NCBI GenBank assembly: GCA_030760725.1
Contig: JASWHV010000003.1
Coordinates: 63,693,264 to 63,757,263, forward strand
Length of the DNA stretch: 64,000 nucleotides
Direction of reading: 5' to 3'
From: Neostapfia colusana
Lineage: Eukaryota > Streptophyta > Magnoliopsida > Poales > Poaceae
Of the stretch, positions 1 through 9,908 are shown piece by piece. The notes under the pieces are model-generated. The model saw nothing but the letters and a program-made list of their open reading frames with translations. It was not told the DNA's origin and did no database searches. The first letter of the stretch is position 1. Each line of letters starts with the position of its first letter. Made by a program: the position numbers and the translations under genes.

Positions 1-897
1 TGCGGGAGACCTGTAGTTTGGGTTGTACCCTCTTGGTGCTGAATAGGGTACCGCAGCGCGGCTCGTCTGCCCCGTAGGTTGCTGCATCATACGTGGGCGG
101 GTGTTGCTCCCTGAGGCTTGATGTGACCACCCAGCCTTCCTCTTATTCTCACTTTCCAGGGCCTTCAGCTTCCTTTCCACCACAAATGCTCTGTCCACCA
201 TCTTTTGAAAGCTTTCATACTCATTGGAGGACATTGCACACTGCATCTCTGCGGTAAGTCCTTCCACGAAACAATCTTGTTTCTGCTCATCTGTCTCTAT
301 GTCTCGTGGAGCATAACGGGATAGTTGAGTGAATTTAGTGAGGTATTCCCTCACCGTCATGTTTCCCTGCTGCAGTCCCAAAAACTCTTTCCTCTTGTTT
401 TTGAGTTCACCCCTTGGGATGTAATGGTTGCGGAAGCTACGCTTGAACTCTTCCCAAGTGATGCTCTCAGGGTCATGATGGGCGGCCACGTAGGCGGTCC
501 ACCAATCAGCAGCAGGTCCCTGCAATTGATGAGAGGCAAACAGCACCCTCTCATACCCTTGGCATTGTATGATTCTCATCTTACTTTCAATGGTCTTCAG
601 CCAATCATCTGCCTCCAGAGGTTCAGCAGCACTTGCAAACTTTGGAGGTTGAGTTCCTAGAAACTCACTCAACCTTGGTTGGCGTGGTGCAGCTTGTGGA
701 GGTGGAACTTGATGCAAGTTGGCCACTACTTGAGTCAAGTTCTGGATGAGCTGATTTTGATTCTCCAGCATTTGGTGGAGAGGATCAACTTCTTCACGGC
801 GACCACCCCGGTTCTGGCCTCCAGAAAGATGAGAGTTGCATGCCTCATCATTGTTGTTGGCGGGGTTGGCAGCACGTCCTTTTCCTCTTCCGGCCAT
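1..897 (-). CDS. gag: gag polyprotein (5' part), Ty3/gypsy, open to window edge
   Basis: Structural capsid protein of the retrotransposon. The frame opens at an ATG at 897 and stays open for all 299 visible codons; it has no stop before the window edge. It begins MAGRGKGR, then has a Gln/Pro-rich linker and the retrotransposon Gag core with WWTAY, followed by FKRSFRNHYIP, ELKNKRKEFLGLQQG and YAPRD. The CCHC zinc knuckle and protease expected next lie off the window. The ATG follows directly after an AG (898-899, read on minus) in the context TTCTGCCAG. Unlike Tekay-C, where the equivalent position is a TGA stop, this copy has a Cys codon after MRIIQ. The protein is inferred to form cytoplasmic virus-like particles. 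Confidence 0.85.
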   Translation of the reverse strand, partial: MAGRGKGRAANPANNNDEACNSHLSGGQNRGGRREEVDPLHQMLENQNQLIQNLTQVVANLHQVPPPQAAPRQPRLSEFLGTQPPKFASAAEPLEADDWLKTIESKMRIIQCQGYERVLFASHQLQGPAADWWTAYVAAHHDPESITWEEFKRSFRNHYIPRGELKNKRKEFLGLQQGNMTVREYLTKFTQLSRYAPRDIETDEQKQDCFVEGLTAEMQCAMSSNEYESFQKMVDRAFVVERKLKALESENKRKAGWSHQASGSNTRPRMMQQPTGQTSRAAVPYSAPRGYNPNYRSPA

Positions 898-1199
898 CTG
901 GCAGAATCAACAAATGTTAATTTGAAAGCATCTAGTATCATCTTACTACTTTCACTTGTTTGTACTTTGAAGTGTTGAAGTTTTGTTAAAATCTTACGAG
1001 GGTTTTATATCTCACACCCAATAAATGCACTATTATTTCTTGTGGGTTCACACACCAAAGCAAAACAATCTGAAGACGAGGCTGTGGACACTTGCTCATG
1101 GCTTCCACAACTCACGTCACACACCAAGCATTATCACACCATTAAATACGTAACGACTCGACTACTCGACCTCTTGCTAGCTAGGGGAAAGACTCTACG
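898..1199 (-). other. ORF0-gag intergenic stretch with acceptor-like 3' end
   Basis: About 300 bases between the ORF0 stop and the gag ATG. It is AT-rich, carries no supported ORF, and ends in a pyrimidine-containing AG directly abutting the gag ATG. It resembles 49547-49866 in Tekay-C. It may serve as the end of an alternative intron used to express gag. Confidence 0.5.
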
Positions 1200-1979
1200 C
1201 TACTCATCCTCTTGAGCTGGCTCCTCGGGATCTTCCTCCTCATTTCGACTACCTTCTGACTCTGCTTTGGGTGGGGAGGCTGCTGGTGGAGAAGTGCGAC
1301 GACGCCTGATTGCTCGGCGATCCGGGGAGTCAGGGGTCCATGGATCACTTACGGTGACACACAGTTCATTCCCATCTCCTCTTTCTCTCGTCTTTAAGCA
1401 AGCTCGCAGCAATGCCTCCGTCTCCTTCAGAGTGTCTCGGACATCCTGAAGTTCTTGTTGACACTCCTGCAGTCGAGTGCTGAGCATAGCAGCATCCTCC
1501 AAGCACAAGTCCATGTGCTCATGGGAAGTCCCTTGCTGCACCGGTGGGTACTTGTACTCCGTAGTACCACTCTCACGTTGGAGGACATACATGTACTCAG
1601 TTTTGTCCAAGTGGCGACGATAGATGTGACTCTGGCAGGTGATGGCCTCCCAAGTGACATCTCTCTCCGCGTCAACTTGTGTTGCTCGACAAGCTGGAGA
1701 GTGGTGGATCTTAAGCAGCTGATTCTCGTGTATAATCCTCATCTCCGAACTCCATTCTTCCCTCTTCTCACGGATGGTCCTGGTGGAGTTATAGTGGATG
1801 ATGAGCTTGCCCGTATTGCCGGCGGCTTCGAGCATACGTCGAAGACGGCGCAACAAATCTCCTACTGCCAATCCGTAGGAAAGGTACGTCACTGGACGAC
1901 TCTCCTCTCTTTCAGCAAGGGCAACTACGGGAACTCTCCCTCCCGTGGACTTACGAGCGGTGCGAATCATGCGAACCAT
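1200..1979 (-). CDS. ORF0 (259 aa), extra retrotransposon protein with histone H3-like N-terminus
   Basis: An intact ORF between the primer binding site and gag. An extra ORF upstream of gag has been reported for some rice gypsy elements (RIRE3/RIRE8, from memory); its function is unknown to me. The first residues are MVRMIR followed by TARKSTGG. Counted without Met, residues 6-13 equal H3 residues 6-13, and R2, P16, L20 and A21 also match: 12 of 21. A central block (RATQVDA..D.TWEAIT) recurs in the ORF0 of Tekay-2 at 9909. Residues of about 165-200 look like a coiled coil (LQECQQELQDV, ETEALL). The end is first Arg-rich (RRRRTSPP) and then acidic. I see no membrane segment or enzymatic motif. 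The start is supported by the abutting AG and by identity of the N-terminus with Tekay-C. Confidence 0.8.
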   Translation of the reverse strand: MVRMIRTARKSTGGRVPVVALAEREESRPVTYLSYGLAVGDLLRRLRRMLEAAGNTGKLIIHYNSTRTIREKREEWSSEMRIIHENQLLKIHHSPACRATQVDAERDVTWEAITCQSHIYRRHLDKTEYMYVLQRESGTTEYKYPPVQQGTSHEHMDLCLEDAAMLSTRLQECQQELQDVRDTLKETEALLRACLKTRERGDGNELCVTVSDPWTPDSPDRRAIRRRRTSPPAASPPKAESEGSRNEEEDPEEPAQEDE

Positions 1980-2152
1980 CTAAAACGAAAGAATTTAAAA
2001 TTAGGTTAGATAAAATCTCAAACAAAAATCCTATTTTGAATGAAAGTTGGGGTAAGATGAAGAAAATGACTCCTTTAATAACACTTTTTCCACCCACACC
2101 TTTGGAAAATAGTTTTTAAGAAAATAGGGCCCTTAAATACGTCCATTTCTAC
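1980..2152 (-). other. Putative leader intron of Tekay-A
   Basis: On the minus strand CCTAG|GTAGAA lies about 30 nt after the primer binding site, and 173 nt later TTCTTTCGTTTTAG directly precedes the ORF0 ATG. The interval is T-rich, as plant introns are. The same donor, the same length and a CTAAC branch-like site occur in Tekay-C. An upstream ATG (ATGGAC) lies just inside the donor and would be removed by splicing. No transcript evidence is available. Confidence 0.5.
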
Positions 2153-2179
2153 CTAGGTCCACGTTCCTACGGGCAACCT

Positions 2180-2193
2180 TGGCTCTGATACCA
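2180..2193 (-). other. Primer binding site, initiator-Met tRNA
   Basis: TGGTATCAGAGCCA on the minus strand, four bases inside the LTR end. It is complementary to the 3' end of initiator methionine tRNA, the standard primer for Tekay and Sirevirus elements. Confidence 0.9.
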
Positions 2194-2197
2194 CCTC

Positions 2198-5100
2198 TGT
2201 CACACCCGGTTTTTCCGAAGAAACAACCAAGTGAATATCACATGTATGCCAGGATCATTTGCTCATACATGTGATGACAAATAGTGAAGCATCATTTATT
2301 ACAAGCCAGGTGTCGAATATAAGTAAGTCTTACATAGTAAATGTCTCGATGGACAATAATAAGTTCATCACAAGGAAAATAAACTAGCAGCGGAATATTA
2401 TTCTTTGGGGCTCCATCACAGGTGTTGCCCGGGGGGGGGGGTCTTCATGAACCTAGAATCCTTCCTCGGGTCCAAAGTCTTGGTCATTATACATCACCTC
2501 ATTATCTTGACCTGAGCAGCAATATAAACCAACAAATATGCAAGGTTGAGTACCAATGGTACTCAGCAAGTGTGGGAAAATTATATCATGCATGGCTAGA
2601 ACAAGGAGAGGTTGAACTCATGGTTAAAGCACTACGCAATTAATACCTATCACCTTAGCTTATTAAGCACCTACATTACTACACAGGTGAAATGGTCCCA
2701 ATCTCCCATCCCAATCATCATAACCAAATAATCATAACATCATTTCCAATGTTAAGCTTCCCGCTTAACCTCCAAAACCGTCAATCCTCTAATCATGAAT
2801 AAGTCCAGGCCGCTCTTAACCGTGAGCACGGCTGTCAAGACAGTTTTGACTCTGCAGAGTTTGTACCACTGTACCCACAAGTAGTGATTTCATCCCCCGT
2901 TGCCGGGTGGACTAAAAGAACCTCCATTATGCCAGTGGCTACGTTCCACATTCACACTTCCCAGGTGTGCGGCCAAGAGATCACTACAAAGCCTTTACAA
3001 AGGGATTCCCGACGAGCGTGGGCCCACTGAGGTTTCACCCCTAACAGCATACAAGAGGCTCCAACCCCGCTGCAGTGGCCCCCTCTTGAGCCTTGCGGTT
3101 CATATGGTAGTCCAGCTGACACCTACTCCCCGCACCATCCAACACACCCATACTACGCCGGGGATACACCTAATTAATTGGCTAAGCTGCCCCATCTCAG
3201 CATGTGGTTGGCACTGTAAAGCCGGGTTACATGCTCCATGAACCGGTCCTTAGGATCCAGGCAAGTACTAAACACAAACCCAAGTCTCGTGCACCCAGCA
3301 CACAACCAAAACATCCAACTTGCCTTGATCCCTACCTCTACATAATTCACAATGTCTCATTCAAGAGTATGGTAATATAAACTGATGATCTCATGTCCAA
3401 AATATCCCATTCTAAGCATGGCTAAGCAAATGCATGTAAATATATGACATGGTAAAATAAATCCCAACCCAAGCTACAAGGAAACAGGGTAATGAAATTC
3501 TAGGGAAACTTTCCTAGCATGGGTTTCATATTTCATTTGACAATGCAAATAATTCTATCTACACATCCTAGCATAGGATCAAAGTGGTCAAGGACACTTG
3601 CCTCCTTCCTGCTGCTCTTGAAATGGGTAGTCCTGGTCTTGGAAAGGAATAACTTGCTCTTGAGTAGGTTCTACATCATACCATCACACATAGCAAAAGA
3701 AAAACAACAATCATAAGACATAGTTCACACTTCTACTTCATACAAACCACACATTCACATTTATGAAAGTTCTTCACCATTATATGTGTTGTGGTTACTT
3801 TATGTGTGTTGAGTTGTGGCTTGCATGCACTTTTAATCATGTGTATATGATTCCTACTTTTGTGTTCACATTTATACTTACATACTATATATATGAGTTT
3901 CCAATAAATTTCTTATATTCAACTACTACACCTTTTCACTACCAAGTATGTATGAAAAGTATTTTTCTTCCCCATATGTGCCTTCATAATTTCTACCAAC
4001 CCTAAGCTGAATTCTTTGTACTTTAGAAACTCCATTTATTATTTACTAGTTTCTATATTTTCAGATTTATATTCTTATGCATAATTGTGCATTTTATTAT
4101 TAAATTAGTAATACACACTACCTAAACAGATTAGGTTCTGGTCCTAAATAATTTAAGATCATATTTTGACCTTGGCTTCTGATGTATACTATTTCATAAT
4201 TATTTTTCCTATTTTTCTTTAACTATTCTTTACTTAAGAATGTGCCCCTATACTATTAAATGTGAATAATTTATGAAACAGATTTATTTCAGCCCCAAAA
4301 ATATATTTTTATCTCACTCCAAAGTTTTCTAAGTACTGAGAAAGTTTTTACTAATTTTGACAATTAGGTTTGTCCCCCTTTTTAATATTTAAACACTAGT
4401 TACATTTTCAATTTTCTAAATTAAATACTAAACAGGGCTAAAATAATGAATTCACCCCATTACAGGGTATATAATATTATTTTCATAATCTCCAGGGGTC
4501 TAGCTACACTCTTCAGAGGTGTTTTTCTTAATTTCTATTAAGTCTAGGGGCTAAAACTGTTTTTTAAATGAATTTACATGATTTTCTGGAGTTCCAGGGG
4601 CTAGATCTGAAGTTTCCGGGGCTAGCTCTCAATTCCAGAGAACCCCAGGGGGTAGCACGTAAGAATTCCAGTCTTTATAACGCGGGACTGACGTGGACCG
4701 TCTGATTTTAAACCGACGGCTGAGATTATAACATCGAACCGGTACGCGGGGTTTTAAAGTCTACCGTGCGATTTAAAATAAACGGCGCACAAGCGGCCAC
4801 GTCGCTCTGATCGAGCGCGGGCGGCGCTGCCGGCGGCGCACGGCGGCGGGAAGCGGCGATCTCGCCGGAATCTTTCGGATCCTCGAGAATTCTGCCTAGA
4901 ACTGTGATCTTATGGCCTAGATCGGTAGAGGGGAGGTCAGGGATCTCACCTCGGGGGTTTTCTCGAGCTCGGGGGTCCTGGAAAGTGCTCGGCGGCGAGG
5001 TCCGAGGCAAAACCACGGCGAAGCTCGTCGGAGCTGGATTTGCACCGTAAGTCTTCGGGTTTTCTGCACCTGCAAAGTTCCCCGGAGGCGGTGGATCAAA

Positions 5101-5649
5101 ACTAGCGAGTTAGATCAGAGTTTCCGAGCTTAGATCGGCCAAAATTCACCGGCGAAGTCTCGGTGCTCACCGGAGTGAAAATCGGCGATCGCGTGCGAAA
5201 AACTGATCGGATCGGTGGGTTTTATAGCCGGGGGAGGGCGGTGGTTCTGTTGTGATCGAGTTGGAGTCCGCTAGTTCCAGAATTCGGCCGCAAAACACGA
5301 TTTCCCGATCGGTTGCGATCGAGCGCGCGGGAGAGAGTCCGGGGTCGCGGGGTTAGGGATGACAGGCGGGTCCCACATGTCAGCGAGGGGCAGAGCGGCG
5401 CGCGCGGGGGCGGGCTGCGCGGGGGTTAGCTGGGCCGGCTGGGGTTTCGGCCCACTGGCCAGTTTTTTTCTGGCTTTCCTTTTTTTCTTTTTCATTTCAT
5501 TTCTGTTTTGAGTATAATTTGAATTCCAGTTTGAATTTGAATTTTTGCAAAACATGCAATACGTCCAAAAATTTCTAAATTCCCCTCTGAACATGGTTTA
5601 TGGTTCTAAATCAAAATTTGAGTCTTGACCAAAAATTTGGGGTGTTACA
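2198..5649 (-). repeat. 5' LTR of Tekay-A (3452 bp)
   Basis: On the minus strand it begins TGTAACACCCC and ends CGGGTGTGACA, with TG...CA termini. It matches the solo LTR at 31597-34909 closely and the Tekay-C LTRs less closely. It contains a TATA box at 5220-5226 and, about 2.4 kb downstream in transcript order, a dyad at 2832-2843. A segment near 3790-3900 is absent from the solo LTR, which accounts for much of the length difference. Confidence 0.92.
5220..5226 (-). promoter_or_regulatory. LTR TATA box
   Basis: TATAAAA on the minus strand in a GC-rich setting inside the LTR, at the same relative place as in the solo LTR (34496-34503) and Tekay-C (45521-45528). It is the likely Pol II promoter of the element. 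Confidence 0.6.
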
Positions 5650-5808
5650 GCCAGCGAGCCGTGGGAGTTGTCTTTGGCGCTCTCTGTACACTGGAATTTG
5701 CTCTTTTTGGCTCTCTTGTTGATTCTTTCTCGGTTTCAACTTATTTTAAAAGTGTTTTTTCTACATGAAACATGAATGCATGCAGAACCCGAAAATGAGG
5801 GTGTCACA
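5650..5808 (-). repeat. LTR end fragment of an unidentified retroelement
   Basis: This 159-bp piece belongs to neither Tekay-A nor the copia gag next to it. On the minus strand it begins TGTGACACCCTCATTTTCGG, a typical gypsy LTR start, and it interrupts the Copia-1 gag right after a conserved QSGIF segment. CAAAT at 5809-5813 is the expected target duplication. Tekay-A then inserted into this LTR at 5650. The rest lies beyond the left edge. Confidence 0.6.
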
Positions 5809-7788
5809 CAAATATGCCACTTTGAGAAGATTGCTTGTCCTTTGTCAAGTTTGGCTTTTTCTTCAAGTTAGTGTCACTTTTGGCACAAGCACAAGTAACA
5901 CTAGTTTCAGATTTTATATGTTGAGAAGGTGAGCTTGAAGTGGATCGAGAACTACTTTGCTTGAGTGACTCAACTTGTACCTCAAGGATCTCGTTAACTT
6001 TGGTTAAGTTAGCAAGTTCATCCTTGATGATGGTGTTTGAGTCTTTTAACTTCAAGCAAGCTTCCTTGCTTGAAGCTAACTCAAGCTCTAGTGATTTATT
6101 TTGTTCCTTTTCAAGTTTAAGAAGCTTTTCAATCTCAAGATATTCCTCCTTTTGGTAGATGATCATATCTTCCTGACGATTGACTAACTTCTCCATATCA
6201 ATAAGCTTATCAAGTAGAAATTCCATTTTAACAGTTGTCTTTTTGTCTAAACCCCTAAGCATACTAATCATTTTCATCACTGCTATCATCCTCACTAGAA
6301 TTATCACTATCACTAGTAAAAGAATGCGAGAAGGAATATTTAGTTGGTACCTTTCGTTTACCTTCCTTTGCCATTAGACAAGTGTTGTCGGTGTCCTTCC
6401 ATGCGCCCATGGATGTGAAGAGAGTGGATTTCTTGGTAGTCTTCTTTATGTCTATGGTGGCCATCTCCTCTTCTTCTTCGGATGAGGATTCATCATTGGA
6501 GTCCCACTCCTTCCCTAGATGCGCTTGGCCATATTGCTTCTTCTTCTTGAACATATTCCTTGGTTGAGGCTTGTTGTCTTTTGTCTTCTTCTTGTTTTCA
6601 TCATATGGACAATCCACTATGAAGTGATCGTATTCTCCGCAGTTATAGCACGCCCGTCTCATCTTGGGTCTTTGTTTGTCCCTTTGTCTTACTTCGTTTG
6701 AGCTGCTACCCTTTCTTCTTCTCATCATTTTCTTAAACTTCTTCATGAACAAGATCATGTTATCTTCATCGATATTACTACTTTCATCATCACTGTCGTC
6801 TTCTCCATGAGCTTCTCGGGCTTCTTTTGATATGGGTTTACAGGTTGACTTCAAAGCAACTCCTTTCTTCTTTGCCGAGGTGAGATTGGCAATTTCCTTG
6901 ACATGCTTGGCTTGCTTCTCCATCATCTCAAAGTTGATGATCTTGCCAAGAAGTTCATCTGGGGTCATTTTCCGGTACCCGGGGCTTTCTCTAATCATAG
7001 AGCAAAGAGTCACGTTGCGAGGCATGAATGCTCTGAGAATCAACTTCAGGACCTCATGATCATTCCACTTCTTGGTGCCATAAGCTTGGGCTTTGTTGAT
7101 AAGATTCTTCAGTCGATTGTACATATCTTGTGGTGATTCATCTTCTTCTATTGCGAATCTTCCCAATTCAGCTTCAATCATTTCTATCTTGGCTTCGCGT
7201 ACATGACGGTCACCTTCATGTGCGGTTTGTAGTGTGTCCCATATTTCCTTGACAATTTCAAATCTGTCCACCTTGGTGAACTCATCTCGGCTTAGTGATG
7301 ACGTGATCACAGCTGCATCTTGAGCATTCCGATGAATGGCTTGTTCTTGGCTTGGGGTCAGCTCTTCATCATCATCCAGGGTATCTATCCCTGTACACAC
7401 TATATGCCACAAACTTGGGTTAAGAGATATAAGGTGCATTGTCATGTTTTGGCTCCACATTGAATAGTCATTGCCATCAGTAAGGTGCTTTCCCTAGAGG
7501 AATTGATAAGTAATGGCTATTGTTAGAATGTAAACGCTCATAGTCAAAAGGATATCGGGAGTAGTCGGTGTGACTACCCCCTTTCTTCTTCTTTTCATCA
7601 TCGGTGTTCTTCTTCCCTTTTAGGGAGATTGCCTTCTTCCGTAGAAGGGCTTTGGGTTGGAGTACCTCCTCCTCATCGTCTTCACTGTCTTGAATGGTGT
7701 CAAGTAGCTTCTTTAGCTTTTGAGTCCTTTCATCATTACTCTTTTCGTCGTCGATCTTCTTGTGTACATGCTTGACGTCCGACATCAT
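5809..7788 (-). pseudogene. gag: Copia-1 gag, frameshifted and truncated
   Basis: Capsid/nucleocapsid polyprotein. Probable start at the MMSDVK codons at 7788. The order is an acidic/basic N-terminal region, the conserved segment DYSRYPFDYERL, the Gag core (MWSQNMTMHLISLNPSLW, DMYNRLKNLINKA, FMPRNVTLCSMIRESPGY), a complete zinc knuckle CYNCGEYDHFIVDC (CX2CX4HX4C), a Ser/Glu-rich linker, and a long coiled coil (LLKLEKEQNKSLELELASSK). Sirevirus Gag proteins are known for a coiled-coil extension reported to bind plant LC8-like dynein light chains. Frame changes occur near 7478 and near 6264-6313, and the end is cut by the fragment at 5808. Pol is not present beside it. Confidence 0.8.
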
Positions 7789-7820
7789 CTCTTCGAGCGG
7801 TGAGTCTCTTTTGAAGAGTT

Positions 7821-7834
7821 TGGCTCTGATACCA
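7821..7834 (-). other. Primer binding site of Copia-1
   Basis: TGGTATCAGAGCCA on the minus strand, two bases inside the LTR. Complementary to initiator-Met tRNA. Confidence 0.9.
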
Positions 7835-7922
7835 ATTGAATGTAGCCTGGGGGGTGAATAGGCTTTTCGACGCTTTGTTGATCCCTGAAACACTTAGTAG
7901 GTTTATCAAATACAGGGAAATC

Positions 7923-8003
7923 GGACTAGTCCAGTAGAGTGCGGACTAGTCCGTTTCTACATAGAGAAAAATCGGACTAGTCCGGTACTGTGCGGACTAG
8001 TCC
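7923..8003. repeat. Palindromic motif cluster (downstream part of LTR)
   Basis: Four copies of GGACTAGTCC start at 7923, 7943, 7974 and 7994, so two doublets each spaced 20 bp. Flanked by C/G to give CGGACTAGTCCG. Confidence 0.9.
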
Positions 8004-8644
8004 GGTATGCGTGGACTAGAGATATCAAAATTGATCAATATTCTCACTTCTAGTACTTAATGCTGTGGAAATTAATTTGATACTTAGATGTATTGCAAAG
8101 GGAAACAATGAATGACAGAGATCAACTTTTGTTTCAATGCTTCAATGTAAATTGCACAAGATTAATTAAACACTAGAATATGATGAACAATGAATGAACG
8201 AGAGTAGGAGACAAGTGTTTATCCCGAGGTTCTATTCCACGAAGGAAATCTACGTCCCTATTGAGGAGTCCACTAAGTACCGGGTCTTCACCAACCCTAC
8301 CCTCGTCGGATCGCCATGAAGGCCGATTCTCTTTCACTAATCACAAAGGGCAAATAAATCGTTCAAGGGGCCTTCTCACAAGTTGAGGGCTCCCCAAGAA
8401 TTATAATGAATGAACACAACCAAACACACTCAAAAGATGAACAATTAACAAACAAAAAGTGTGCGAGAGATCAAACCCAAGAGCTCAAGATGTGTAGAAC
8501 AAGTCTCCTCTTTGATCAATTGCTAATTCCCAAAGATTTGATTCTTTTTGGATTAGAATGTGTGGAGAGATGAGAATTTTGGGCTCTTGGGAGGTGTGAC
8601 GGCGTAGGGGGTCGAAGTTCTCTGTAGGTATGGCCGTACACCTC

Positions 8645-8652
8645 TTTTTATA
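8645..8652 (-). promoter_or_regulatory. LTR TATA box of Copia-1
   Basis: TATAAAAA on the minus strand. The larger palindrome cluster at 8692-8900 lies immediately upstream, where an enhancer would be expected. Confidence 0.6.
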
Positions 8653-8691
8653 GTAGGGTTTCCAATGGTTACGTTAGAGTTTGCGATGTCC

Positions 8692-8900
8692 GGACTAGTC
8701 CGTGGTTGACTCCGGACTAGTCCGGTGTGTGATGTGTAGAAAACTCTAAGTGTTGTGAGATATCGGACTAGTCCGTAGGAGTGCGGACTAGCCCGTTGTC
8801 TATCTAGAGACAAAATCGGACTAGTCCGGTCCATATCGGACTAGTCCGTTTTCAGGTCAGAAAGAAAATCGGACTAGTCCGGTTGATATCGGACTAGTCC
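8692..8900. repeat. Palindromic motif array upstream of TATA
   Basis: Copies of GGACTAGTCC (one a GGACTAGCCC variant) start at 8692/8714, 8765/8785, 8818/8838 and 8871/8891: four doublets with 22, 20, 20 and 20 bp between starts. The unit CCGGACTAGTCCGG is its own reverse complement. Arrays of palindromic repeats are a described Sirevirus LTR trait; the doublet spacing is my reading. Confidence 0.9.
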
Positions 8901-9162
8901 GCACATGCTAATTTTGTGTAGTTAGTGTGATTTCTTTCACTTGAGCTCTTGGGGTGTGTTTCTTCCACACACTCTATACTAAATAATCTAATCTTTTCAT
9001 CTCCTGAGCTCTTATTAATTTGGATCCTCCTTCTCCTTTCGTTTTGCACTTTCTTCCTAATTTCTTTTAAGAACCTGCGCTCATCTCAACAATTTTGTTA
9101 GGGTCTTATTTGTTTGTCATAAATCAACCAAAACCCACAAGGGATGCCTAGATGCACTTTCA

Positions 9163-9645
9163 GGGATTAAACTCACCTAGAAATAGTTGCTGTTTTTACC
9201 ATGTTTATAAAATAAAAATTTGCTTGCTGCAATGAGCCTTTTTATTCCCTACCTTATTGTAAGCTACATGTCATACTTTTCCTGCACTTGCTGAGTACGA
9301 CATGTACTCACTCTTGCATTACCACATATACATCAGCTACAGGAGAAGAGTACTTCGAGGATCATGTGGAGTACTAGGCGTGCGCACTACCGTCAACATG
9401 CCTGTGGAGTTGAATATTGGAGCATGCTGTTTAGTTATTTTCCACTGTCATTTAGAGTCTTCCGCTGCAAGAATAAGTTAGATATTCATGAGTGAGACAT
9501 TGAGTAATTGTAATAAAGTACTTAAACACTATTTATTTGTGGTTATATTCTGAATTCAGTTTGTGGATTATATATGTATGTGTGATGAACATCCTAGGCA
9601 CACATATGCATTCACTTGGTTCTACTTTCGGAACCGGGTGTCACA
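9163..9645 (+). repeat. 5' LTR of Tekay-2, 3' portion
   Basis: Matches the last part of the 3' LTR (about 16935-17411) with few differences and ends ACCGGGTGTCACA. Interrupted at its left by Copia-1. Confidence 0.88.
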
Positions 9646-9648
9646 AAT

Positions 9649-9662
9649 TGGTATCAGAGCCA
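9649..9662 (+). other. Primer binding site of Tekay-2
   Basis: TGGTATCAGAGCCA, three bases after the LTR. Initiator-Met tRNA type. Confidence 0.9.
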
Positions 9663-9687
9663 CGTTGACCGTAGGATGCAAGCCTAG

Positions 9688-9908
9688 GTAGAATGGACAC
9701 TCTAAAACGCATAGGAACACCCCTCTAAACTGCTATTTTCAAAAATTGCTTGCTGCTGCACTTTACTTGTCAATTCAGCCACCGCAAAGTGCTATTTTCA
9801 GCCCCTCTTTTTCTCTTCTTTTGGACAGCAACACTTTTGCTTTCTTGCTTCATAGCTTCTGAAGTTTTGGAGTATTTTCTTCTTCTCTAAATCATGTCCT
9901 ATTTATAG
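9688..9908 (+). other. Putative leader intron of Tekay-2
   Basis: The donor-like CCTAG|GTAGAA lies 25 nt after the primer site, and 221 nt later CCTATTTATAG directly abuts the ORF0 ATG. The interval is T-rich with long pyrimidine runs (TTCTTCTTCTC). An ATGGAC lies just inside the donor and opens a short frame. Arrangement and donor are shared with Tekay-A and Tekay-C although the interior sequence is unrelated. Confidence 0.5.

Larger units (their letters stand above)
1..5649 (-). mobile_element. Tekay-A, Ty3/gypsy (Tekay/Del-type) retrotransposon, truncated by window start
   Basis: Reading on the minus strand the order is LTR (5649 to 2198), initiator-Met primer binding site (2193-2180), ORF0 (1979-1200) and gag (from 897). 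Protease, pol and the 3' LTR lie beyond the window start. It is close kin to Tekay-C (45115-57761): ORF0 and gag align nearly end to end. The LTR of about 3.45 kb, the iMet primer site and the chromodomain-bearing pol of its sister put it in the Tekay/Del clade. Its outer end abuts 5650, where GCCAG is the expected target duplication; the partner copy is outside the window. It is the best preserved coding copy here, because both visible ORFs are open. Confidence 0.9.
5809..9162 (-). mobile_element. Copia-1, Sirevirus-like Ty1/copia element, partial
   Basis: On the minus strand the order is 5' LTR (9162 to 7837), iMet primer site (7834-7821) and gag (7788 to 5809). Pol, ORF3 and the 3' LTR would lie left of the nested insertions, outside the window. 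Gag with a coiled coil, the primer site and the palindrome-rich LTR match the other copia copies here. GGGAT at 9163-9167 is the expected right target duplication; the same site is uninterrupted in the Tekay-2 3' LTR near 16940, which shows that Copia-1 landed in the Tekay-2 5' LTR. Confidence 0.85.
7837..9162 (-). repeat. 5' LTR of Copia-1 (1326 bp)
   Basis: On the minus strand it starts TGAAAGTGCATCTAGG, the typical Sirevirus-like LTR start seen in the other three copia elements here, and ends CAGGCTACATTCA. It contains two clusters of the palindrome CGGACTAGTCCG and a TATA box. It carries the antisense of the conserved tail 'CCTATTCACCCCCC'. Confidence 0.9.

Noticed and set aside
2900..3241. 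A 113-codon frame on the antisense strand of the Tekay LTR, present at the same length in all four LTR copies (also 32290-32631, 47516-47857, 56719-57060).
   Set aside because: It starts at TTG rather than ATG, is antisense to the element, and its conservation is explained by the LTRs being homologous. No protein motif. Conservation follows the nucleotide module noted in the findings.
7923..8900. Regularly spaced palindromes resembling a CRISPR array.
   Set aside because: Units are short self-complementary motifs in LTRs of plant retrotransposons, with related spacers and no cas genes.
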